NCBI GenBank assembly: GCA_963705495.1
Contig: CAVPJQ010000018.1
Coordinates: forward strand, 31,857-95,856
Length of the DNA: 64,000 nucleotides
Reading direction: 5' to 3'
DNA from: DATBVX01 sp963705495
GTDB lineage: Bacteria > Pseudomonadota > Gammaproteobacteria > Steroidobacterales > Steroidobacteraceae
Positions 57,967 through 64,000 of the stretch are shown here, one piece after another (positions within the stretch are counted from its first letter, which is position 1; the number at the start of each line of letters is the position of its first letter). The notes beneath the pieces were generated by a model. It ran no database searches, was not told where the DNA came from, and was given only the letters and a program-made list of their open reading frames with translations. A program made the translations under genes and the position numbers.

Positions 57967-58871
57967 GGCTTGGATCCTTGTGCTGCGGGCTCAGTGGGCG
58001 CGACATCAACATCGATCGGCGGCTCGTCGGTCCAGATGAGTAACACTTCGCGATCGCGATCGAGACGCGCCGCCGGCTCGGCCGAAATGGCAGCCAGGGT
58101 CTGTGCGACGCCTTTATCGACCTTGGTCACCGTCGCGACCGGGTAGCCAGCCGGGAACACGCCGCCGAGACCTGACGAGACCAGCAGGTCTCCCACCTTG
58201 ATGTCCGCGTTGGTGGGCAGGAAGGGCAGGCTCAAACGTCTCAGGTCCAGATCGCCAGTGCCGACCGCGATGCTGCGCAGACCATTGCGATTTACCTGGA
58301 CCGGAATCGCATGCTCGGAGTCCGTGATCAGGATCGCTTCGGAGGAAAATGTCCCGGCGCGCGTGATCTGCCCGACGATCCCCGCGGCATCGAGCAGCGG
58401 CTGGCCCTTGAAGGCGCCATCGCGCGTGCCCTTGTTGACGATCACTCGGTGGCGGAAGGTATTGAGATCCACGCGCAGGATCTCGGCGACCACGAAACGC
58501 TCCGCGACGCGCGAGGTGGCATCGCGCAGCCCGCGCAGGCGCAGGTTCTCCTGCTCGAGGTCGGCCAGGCGCATCAGCCGAAAGTCTGCATCCCGCAGCC
58601 GGACAGTCAGTTGCGCATTCTCTTTTTGCAGGCGCTCGCGCGTCGCGAAGACCTCGTGCAGCCAGTCCCAGAGCGCGGTCGGCGAATTGACCGCCACCTG
58701 CACTGGATAGGTCACCATCGACAACGCGCGGCGTGCGGCCTCGAGGTAGCCCTGGCGCTGATCGAGCCACATGAGCGCGATGGAGAGCAGCGCGAAGAAA
58801 AAGAAGCGTAATCCTGGCGACGGGCCGCGCCCCAGGATTGGTCGGGACTCAGCGTTGCGAAACGCGACCAT
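57963..58871 (-). CDS. mreC: rod shape-determining protein MreC
   Basis: Bitopic periplasmic scaffold of the elongasome. The 302-residue protein has one membrane segment (LRFFFFALLSIALMWLD), a coiled-coil stretch (FATRERLQKENAQLTVRLRD..LEQENLRLRGLRD) and two beta-barrel domains (VNKGTRDGAFKGQPLLDAAG, GLVSSGLGGVFP-like LLVSSGLGGVFPAGYPVATV). The acidic, proline-rich tail (TDEPPIDVDVAPTEPAAQ) is variable. It lies 15 bases after mreB and overlaps mreD by four bases. Confidence 0.95.
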   Translation of the reverse strand: MVAFRNAESRPILGRGPSPGLRFFFFALLSIALMWLDQRQGYLEAARRALSMVTYPVQVAVNSPTALWDWLHEVFATRERLQKENAQLTVRLRDADFRLMRLADLEQENLRLRGLRDATSRVAERFVVAEILRVDLNTFRHRVIVNKGTRDGAFKGQPLLDAAGIVGQITRAGTFSSEAILITDSEHAIPVQVNRNGLRSIAVGTGDLDLRRLSLPFLPTNADIKVGDLLVSSGLGGVFPAGYPVATVTKVDKGVAQTLAAISAEPAARLDRDREVLLIWTDEPPIDVDVAPTEPAAQGSKP

Positions 58872-58886
58872 TGGTGAGCCGGTGGC

Positions 58887-59930
58887 TCACTCCAGTCCGA
58901 ACATCCCCGGCCCGTGTTCGTCGGTGAGCTCCAGAATTCGGCCGCCGCCGCGCGCCACGCAGGTGAGCGGATCATCGGCGACCACGACCGGCAGGCCGGT
59001 CTCTTCCATGAGCAGCTTGTCGATGTCACGCAGCAGCGCGCCGCCGCCGGTGAGTACGATGCCGCGGTCAGCTACATCGGCGCCGAGTTCGGGCGGAGTC
59101 TGTTCCAGCGCCTGCTTGACGGCGCCGACGATACCCTGCAGGGGTTCCTGCAGCGCTTCGAGAATTTCGTTGCTGTTGAGCGTGAAACTGCGCGGCACGC
59201 CCTCCGAGAGATTGCGTCCCTTGACCGACATCTCGCGCACCTGCTGACCGGGGTAAGCGGAACCGATCTCGAGTTTGACGCGCTCGGCAGTGGCTTCACC
59301 GATCAGGATGCCGTAGTTGCGGCGCACGTAGTTGGTGATCGCCTCATCGAAGCGATCGCCACCGATGCGCACCGAAGAGGCGTACACGATACCGTTGAGC
59401 GAGATGACAGCGACCTCGGAAGTGCCGCCGCCCACGTCGAGCACCATCGAGCCGCGCGCCTCGTGCACGGGAAGCCCCGCGCCAACGGCGGCCGCCATCG
59501 GTTCGTACACTGTGTCGACGCTGCGCGCACCTGCGCCTTCCGCACTTTCCTTGATCGCACGCTTTTCCACTTGCGTCGAACCGAACGGTACGCACACCAG
59601 AACGCGTGGACTCGGGTTGAGCAGACGATTGCCGTGCACCTTCTTGATGAAGTACTGCAGCATCTTCTCGGTGTAGGTGAAGTCGGCGATCACGCCGTCC
59701 TTCATCGGACGGACCGCGGTGATGTGTCCCGGCGTGCGGCCCAGCATGTTCTTGGCTTCAGCGCCGACCGCAACGATGACCTTGCCGCCGCGCGTCGGTT
59801 CGTCCTGCACGGCGACCACTGACGGCTCGTTGAGGACGATGCCGCGGCCGCGAACGTAGATCAGAGTATTGGCAGTGCCGAGATCGATCGAGAGGTCGTT
59901 GGAAAAATAACCTCTGAGGCGCTTGAACAT
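58887..59930 (-). CDS. mreB: rod shape-determining actin homologue MreB
   Basis: Actin-like filament protein that positions the elongasome. Its 347 residues equal the E. coli length. Visible: the N-terminal amphipathic/cytoplasmic start FKRLRGYFSNDLSIDLGTAN, phosphate-binding loop DLGTANTLIY, NEPSVVAV, GRTPGHITAVRPMKDGVIAD, VCVPFGSTQVEKRAI, SMVLDVGGGTSEVAVISL and GIVLTGGGALLRD. ATG 59930 begins the mreBCD-mrdA-rodA transcript and diverges from gatC across 139 bases. Confidence 0.98.
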   Translation of the reverse strand: MFKRLRGYFSNDLSIDLGTANTLIYVRGRGIVLNEPSVVAVQDEPTRGGKVIVAVGAEAKNMLGRTPGHITAVRPMKDGVIADFTYTEKMLQYFIKKVHGNRLLNPSPRVLVCVPFGSTQVEKRAIKESAEGAGARSVDTVYEPMAAAVGAGLPVHEARGSMVLDVGGGTSEVAVISLNGIVYASSVRIGGDRFDEAITNYVRRNYGILIGEATAERVKLEIGSAYPGQQVREMSVKGRNLSEGVPRSFTLNSNEILEALQEPLQGIVGAVKQALEQTPPELGADVADRGIVLTGGGALLRDIDKLLMEETGLPVVVADDPLTCVARGGGRILELTDEHGPGMFGLE

Positions 59931-60015
59931 GTTGCGGGTTGGACCTGACGCGGAAGGGCGGAAAAAAAGTTGCGGTACTCTAACAACGGGCAGGACTTTC
60001 AGCAAGGCGAAGGTG

Positions 60016-60021
60016 TATGAT
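60016..60021 (+). promoter_or_regulatory. possible -10 element for gatCAB
   Basis: TATGAT at 60016-60021 lies 48 bases before the gatC ATG, in the 139-base divergent region shared with mreB. The -35 region 17 bases upstream (GGACTT) is weak. The mreB promoter on the other strand was not identified with confidence. Confidence 0.35.
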
Positions 60022-60069
60022 TACACGCGATTTTTCAGCCTTTTCTGTGTCCCTTTTCACTGTTCTTCC

Positions 60070-60360
60070 ATGAGCCTCACTCGCACCGACGTCGAGAACA
60101 TCGCCCGCCTCGCGCGGCTTGAGATCACCGAGAGCGAGTTGGCGCAGTACGTCGGCACGCTGTCGCGCATCATCGACTTCGTCGAGCAGCTCAATGCGGC
60201 CCAGACGACCGACGTCGAGCCGATGGCACACCCGTTGAGTGGGCAGACCCAACGTCTGCGAGCGGATGAAGTGACAGAGCGGGACGAGCACGAGAAATAC
60301 CAGAAGAACGCGCCTCGCGTCGAGGCGGGTCTGTATCTCGTGCCCAAAGTCATTGAATAG
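60070..60360 (+). CDS. gatC: Asp-tRNA(Asn)/Glu-tRNA(Gln) amidotransferase subunit C
   Basis: A 96-residue stabilising subunit of GatCAB, wrapping GatA and GatB. The pattern is SLTRTDVENIARLARLEITE, then YVGTLSRIIDFVEQLNAAQT, DVEPMAHPL, LRADEVTE and the terminal APRVEAGLYLVPKVIE. The start is ATG 60070; the longer frame runs through the divergent promoter region. gatA follows 12 bases later. The complex amidates misacylated Glu-tRNA(Gln) and/or Asp-tRNA(Asn). Confidence 0.95.
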   Translation: MSLTRTDVENIARLARLEITESELAQYVGTLSRIIDFVEQLNAAQTTDVEPMAHPLSGQTQRLRADEVTERDEHEKYQKNAPRVEAGLYLVPKVIE

Positions 60361-60372
60361 CCTTTCTTCTTC

Positions 60373-61827
60373 ATGCACACACTGACGATTGCCGAACTCT
60401 CCGCGGGGCTGCGCGCGCGACGCTTCTCGAGCGTTGAGCTGACCCGTAAGCTCCTCGAGCGCATCGAGCGCCTGAACGGAGGGCTCAATGCGTTTCTCAC
60501 CGTGACGGCCGAGGAGGCTATTGCGGCTGCACGTCATGCCGACCAGCAGCTGCAGGCCGGCCGCGGCGGTCCGCTGACCGGTGTGCCGATCGCGCACAAG
60601 GACATCTTCTGCACGGCAGGGATCCGCACCAGCTGCGGGTCCAGGATGCTCGACAACTTCGTTTCGCCGTATGACGCGACCGTGGTCGCGAGGCTCAAGG
60701 ACGCGGGCACCGTGCTCGTCGGCAAGACGAACATGGACGAGTTCGCCATGGGCTCATCCAACGAAACGAGCTACTACGGTCCGGTGCGCAACCCGTGGAA
60801 TCCAAACTGCGTTCCGGGCGGGTCTTCGGGCGGTTCGGCCGCCGCCGTCGCCGCACGCCTGGTGCCGGCCGCGACCGGTACCGACACCGGCGGCTCGATT
60901 CGTCAGCCCGCGGCGCTCACCGGTATCGTCGGCGTCAAACCCACTTACGGGCGCGTTTCGCGCTACGGAATGATCGCGTTCGCTTCGAGCCTCGATCAGG
61001 GCGGCGTGCTCACGCAATCGGCATACGATGCCGCGCTACTTCTGGGTGCAATCGCAGGGTTCGATCCACGGGATTCCACCAGTGTCGATGCGCCGGTACC
61101 GGACTACGTGGCCGCGCTGGACGCACCCCTCAAGGGTCTGCGCATCGGGCTGCTGAAGGAATTCTTCGACGAGGGGCTCGAGCGGCGCTGTGAGGAGCGC
61201 GTTAAGGGTGCACTCGAGGTCTTCAAGGCGCTCGGCGCCCAAACGCGCGAGGTCAGTCTGCCTGCCTTGCCGCTTTCCGTGCCGACTTACTATGTCGTGG
61301 CGCCGGCAGAATGCTCTTCGAATCTATCGCGCTTCGACGGCGTACGCTTCGGCCATCGCTGCGAGAACCCGCGCGACATCCTCGATCTGTACATGCGCTC
61401 GCGCGGCGAAGGCTTCGGCGCCGAGGTGAAACGGCGCATCATGACCGGCACCTACGTGCTCTCGGCGGGTTATTACGACGCGTACTACATCAAGGCGCAG
61501 AAAGTCCGCCAGCTCATCAGCGATGACTTCCGGCGCGCGTTCGAGCAGGTCGACGTGCTGATGGGGCCGACGGCGCCGACCCCCGCATTCGAAATCGGCG
61601 CGAAGACCGATGACCCGATCACCATGTACCTGAACGACATCTACACCATCGGCGCGAACCTGGCAGGGCTGCCCGCAGTGTCGATCCCGTGCGGCTTCGT
61701 CGAGGATCTGCCGGTGGGCCTGCAGGTCATCGGCCCGGTATTCAGCGAGGCGAAGCTCCTGAATGCCGCCCACCAGTATCAGAGAGAAACCGATTGGCAC
61801 CGGCGAGTGCCCCGCGGCTATGAGTGA
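60373..61827 (+). CDS. gatA: Asp-tRNA(Asn)/Glu-tRNA(Gln) amidotransferase subunit A
   Basis: Glutaminase subunit, amidase-signature family, 484 residues. The Ser-cisSer-Lys triad is seen as PIAHKDIFCTAG (lysine), PGGSSGGSAAAVAA (cis-serine) and ATGTDTGGSIRQPAA (nucleophile serine). NTNMDEFAMGSSNETSYYGP-type sequence (KTNMDEFAMGSSNETSYYGP) precedes it. It releases ammonia for GatB. ATG 60373 is 12 bases after gatC; the stop codon overlaps the gatB start by eight bases. Confidence 0.97.
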   Translation: MHTLTIAELSAGLRARRFSSVELTRKLLERIERLNGGLNAFLTVTAEEAIAAARHADQQLQAGRGGPLTGVPIAHKDIFCTAGIRTSCGSRMLDNFVSPYDATVVARLKDAGTVLVGKTNMDEFAMGSSNETSYYGPVRNPWNPNCVPGGSSGGSAAAVAARLVPAATGTDTGGSIRQPAALTGIVGVKPTYGRVSRYGMIAFASSLDQGGVLTQSAYDAALLLGAIAGFDPRDSTSVDAPVPDYVAALDAPLKGLRIGLLKEFFDEGLERRCEERVKGALEVFKALGAQTREVSLPALPLSVPTYYVVAPAECSSNLSRFDGVRFGHRCENPRDILDLYMRSRGEGFGAEVKRRIMTGTYVLSAGYYDAYYIKAQKVRQLISDDFRRAFEQVDVLMGPTAPTPAFEIGAKTDDPITMYLNDIYTIGANLAGLPAVSIPCGFVEDLPVGLQVIGPVFSEAKLLNAAHQYQRETDWHRRVPRGYE

Positions 61828-63259
61828 GTGGGAAACAGTCATAGGCCTGGAGATCCACGCGCAGCTTGCGACGCGCTCGAAGATCTTCTCCGGCTCGTCC
61901 ACGGCATTCGGCGCGGCACCCAACACGCAGGCGAATCTCGTCGACCTTGGCTATCCGGGCGTACTGCCGGTGCTGAACGGCGCAGCGGTGCGGATGGCGG
62001 TGAAATTCGGTCTTGCCGTCGGCGCCAGCATTGCGCGCCGCTCGGTGTTTGCACGCAAGAATTATTTCTATCCCGATCTGCCCAAGGGCTACCAGATCAG
62101 CCAGTACGAGCGGCCGGTCGTTGAAGACGGTGCCCTCGAAGTCCAGCTCGAGGATGGAACGCGCAAGACCGTGGGCATCACGCGCGCTCACCTCGAAGAG
62201 GATGCGGGCAAGTCGCTGCACGAGGGTTTGAAGGGTTACACCGGTATCGACCTCAACCGCGCCGGCACTCCACTCCTCGAAATCGTCTCCGAGCCTGACA
62301 TGCGTTCCGCCAAGGAAGCGGTCGCCTACATGAAGAAAGTGCACACGCTGGTGCGCTACCTCGAGATCTGTGACGGCAACATGCAGGAGGGTTCGTTCCG
62401 TTGCGATGCCAATGTCTCGATCCGTCCCAAGGGAGCGGCGAAGTTCGGCACCCGTGCGGAGCTCAAGAACCTCAATTCATTCCGTTTCATCGAGAAGGCG
62501 ATCAACTACGAGGTGGCGCGGCAGATCGAGATCCTCGAGGGCGGCGGGACGGTGGTGCAGGAGACGCGCCTGTACGATGCCGATCGCAACGAAACGCGTT
62601 CGATGCGTTCCAAGGAAGAGGCCAACGACTACCGCTATTTTCCCGATCCGGACCTGCTGCCGCTCGCCATCGACGAGGCATTCATCGAGGAAGTGCGCCA
62701 GTCGCTTCCCGAGCTGCCCGACGAGAAAGCGGCGCGTCTGGTGCGCGAGCACGGCCTGGTGCAGTACGACGCCGATGTGCTCACCGCGAGCCGGGAGCTT
62801 GCCGCCTACTATGAATCCGTGGTCGCGAAGCTCGGCGGCGAGCCTAAACTTGCCGCCAATTGGGTCATGGGTGACCTGGCTGCGGCGCTGAATCGCGACG
62901 CACTCGAGATCACAGCGAGCCGGCTCTCGCCGGCGCTGCTCGCGGGCCTGCTCAAGCGACTTGCGGACGGAACGATCTCGGGCAAGATCGCCAAAGAGGT
63001 GTTCGAGGTGATGTGGACCGAGTCCGCCGAGGCGGATGCGATCATCGAGTCACGCGGGCTCAAACAGATCACCGACACCGGCGCCATCGAGCGCGCAATC
63101 GAACAAGTGATGGCCGCGAATCCTTCCCAGCTCGCAGATTATCGTGCCGGCAAGGACAAGCTCTTCGGGTTCTTCGTCGGCCAGGTGATGAAAGCCACAG
63201 GTGGCAAGGCCAATCCGGCGCAGCTCAACGAGCTGCTCAAGCGCAAACTGCCCGGGTAG
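61820..63259 (+). CDS. gatB: Asp-tRNA(Asn)/Glu-tRNA(Gln) amidotransferase subunit B
   Basis: Kinase/transamidase subunit that phosphorylates the misacyl group and adds ammonia. The 479-residue protein has WETVIGLEIHAQLATRSKIF, ARKNYFYPDLPKGYQISQYE (signature), RAGTPLLEIVSEPDMRSAKE, EGSFRCDANVSIRPKG and the C-terminal YqeY-like domain (TISGKIAKEVFEVMW, GFFVGQVMKATGGKANPAQL) that contacts the tRNA elbow. ATG 61820 overlaps gatA by eight bases. hslO follows four bases after its stop codon. Confidence 0.97.
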   Translation: MSEWETVIGLEIHAQLATRSKIFSGSSTAFGAAPNTQANLVDLGYPGVLPVLNGAAVRMAVKFGLAVGASIARRSVFARKNYFYPDLPKGYQISQYERPVVEDGALEVQLEDGTRKTVGITRAHLEEDAGKSLHEGLKGYTGIDLNRAGTPLLEIVSEPDMRSAKEAVAYMKKVHTLVRYLEICDGNMQEGSFRCDANVSIRPKGAAKFGTRAELKNLNSFRFIEKAINYEVARQIEILEGGGTVVQETRLYDADRNETRSMRSKEEANDYRYFPDPDLLPLAIDEAFIEEVRQSLPELPDEKAARLVREHGLVQYDADVLTASRELAAYYESVVAKLGGEPKLAANWVMGDLAAALNRDALEITASRLSPALLAGLLKRLADGTISGKIAKEVFEVMWTESAEADAIIESRGLKQITDTGAIERAIEQVMAANPSQLADYRAGKDKLFGFFVGQVMKATGGKANPAQLNELLKRKLPG

Positions 63260-63263
63260 ACTC

Positions 63264-64000
63264 GTGGCTGATCGCGATCGCATTCGTCGCTTCGTGTTCG
63301 AGAACAGCCCGCTGCGCGGGCACATCCTGCATCTCGACAGCGCCTGGCAGGCCATGTGCGAGCACCACGAATACCCGCCTGTCGTTCGTGAGGTGCTGGG
63401 TGAAGCGGCCGTGGCGGCGGCGCTCATCGCCTCGACACGCAAGTTCGATGGGACCCTCACGCTGCAGTTACAGGGGCCCGGCCCAATGCACCTGCTGGTC
63501 GCGCAGTGCAGTCATGGTTTTGGATTGCGCGGTGTCGCACGCTGGAGCGCGCAGGTGCCGGCCAGCGATCTGCGCGACATGGCCGGCGATGGCAAGCTCA
63601 CCGTCAGCGTGGAAACTGCAGACCTCGCGGGTCGTTACCAGGGCGTGGTTCCCCTCGCGAGTGGCGGCCTCGCCGCCTGCCTCGAGGCCTATTTTCGCGA
63701 CTCCGAGCAGCTTCCCACCCGCATCTGGCTGGCGGCGAATTCCAAGTCCGCGGCGGGCTTGCTGTTGCAACGCCTGCCGGAACGGCGCAGCAAGCCCTCC
63801 CTGGTGCTGGTTGACGAGCAGGATCCGGCGGAAGCCTGGAGCCGCATCGATCAGCTGGCCAGCACCTTGACCGAGGCCGAGCTGCTCGAGTTGCCACAGC
63901 GTGAGCTGCTGCGGCGCCTGTTTCATGAGGAGGACGTGCGGCTGTTCGAGCCGGCACCGGTCTTCTTTTGCTGCCGTTGCTCGCGCGAGCGGGTCAGGGG
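63264..64000 (+). CDS. hslO: Hsp33 redox-regulated chaperone (3' end beyond window)
   Basis: From GTG 63264 a frame stays open to the window end (245 codons). It reads ADRDRIRRFVFENSPLRGHI, VVREVLGEAAVAAALIASTR, GTLTLQLQGPGPMHLLVAQC, VPLASGGLAACLEAYFRDSE and LELPQRELLRRLFHEEDVRL, all Hsp33 landmarks. It reaches the redox switch FFCCRCSRERV (first CxC of the zinc tetrad); the second CxxC pair lies beyond position 64000. Oxidation of these cysteines unfolds the C-terminus and activates holdase activity. It is probably co-transcribed with gatCAB. Confidence 0.9.
   Translation, partial: MADRDRIRRFVFENSPLRGHILHLDSAWQAMCEHHEYPPVVREVLGEAAVAAALIASTRKFDGTLTLQLQGPGPMHLLVAQCSHGFGLRGVARWSAQVPASDLRDMAGDGKLTVSVETADLAGRYQGVVPLASGGLAACLEAYFRDSEQLPTRIWLAANSKSAAGLLLQRLPERRSKPSLVLVDEQDPAEAWSRIDQLASTLTEAELLELPQRELLRRLFHEEDVRLFEPAPVFFCCRCSRERVR

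Noticed and set aside
58887..59930. Unusual motif loss in MreB or PBP2 (SxD instead of SxN)
   Set aside because: SxD is the normal form in PBP2, and MreB matches the canonical length and motifs; these genes look ordinary.
1..64000. CRISPR arrays, tRNA or rRNA genes, prophage or integrative-element genes
   Set aside because: No regularly spaced repeats, cloverleaf-like sequences, rRNA stretches, integrases or phage structural genes were recognised on reading either strand; a dedicated tRNA/rRNA search was not possible.

Overview
The window is GC-rich, densely packed bacterial chromosome. It has 4-base ATGA/GTGA gene overlaps, a complete outer-membrane/peptidoglycan gene set (lptD, surA, mreBCD, mrdA, rodA, mltB, rlpA, dacA) and the block lptD-surA-pdxA-rsmA-apaG-apaH in the E. 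coli order. Together with amgK-murU next to lptD, gatCAB next to mreB and lipA-lipB near dacA, this points to a gammaproteobacterium, perhaps of the Xanthomonadales/Steroidobacterales/Nevskiales type. The placement is inference from gene content and order; no marker phylogeny could be run.

Layout. 1-4.0 kb: amino-acid catabolism (an Lrp-type regulator cut by the window edge, a Leu/Glu/Phe/Val-type dehydrogenase, D-amino-acid dehydrogenase, ornithine-decarboxylase-like enzyme). 4.1-12.4 kb: envelope and accessory genes (DUF882/MepK-like protein, YcbB-like L,D-transpeptidase, HAD and HIT enzymes, M23 peptidase, a 1-kb REP-associated transposase element, PsiE-like protein, TolB-like/TPR membrane protein). 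Six genes in the first 12.4 kb carry at least 11 reading-frame breaks, while the remaining 51.6 kb shows none. That suggests local sequence error near a contig end, or local decay. 12.5-32.7 kb: housekeeping and accessory genes (TfoX-domain protein, MFS transporter, DUF255 protein, rlmI, lgt-thyA, a SET-domain protein next to a 2OG-Fe oxygenase, M3 peptidase, aldo/keto reductase behind a cupin remnant, a 1000-residue DUF11-type surface protein, folA, a PQQ dehydrogenase, CYTH-CHAD protein). 32.7-39.0 kb: a minus-strand operon taking L-kynurenine through 3-hydroxykynurenine, 3-hydroxyanthranilate and aminocarboxymuconate semialdehyde to 2-aminomuconate and 4-oxalocrotonate. 39.0-46.2 kb: apaH, apaG, a universal stress protein, rsmA, pdxA, surA, lptD. 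46.2-49.6 kb: amgK, murU (MurNAc recycling), lipA, lipB (lipoate synthesis). 49.6-59.9 kb: rod-shape/elongasome cluster read leftward from mreB to a zinc-ribbon gene. 60.0-64.0 kb: gatC, gatA, gatB and the start of hslO, which runs off the window.

Non-coding structure. Four intergenic palindromic elements stand out, each directly 3' of a stop codon: a 31-bp-arm hairpin at 4668-4746; the 1000-bp RAYT element (8685-9684) with perfect 22-bp ends; a 25-bp-arm nested palindrome inside the kynurenine operon (36427-36529); and a 271-bp multibranched element with perfect 26-bp ends filling the rodA-mltB gap (54155-54425). The last is the most unusual object here. I saw no tRNA, rRNA, CRISPR array or prophage.
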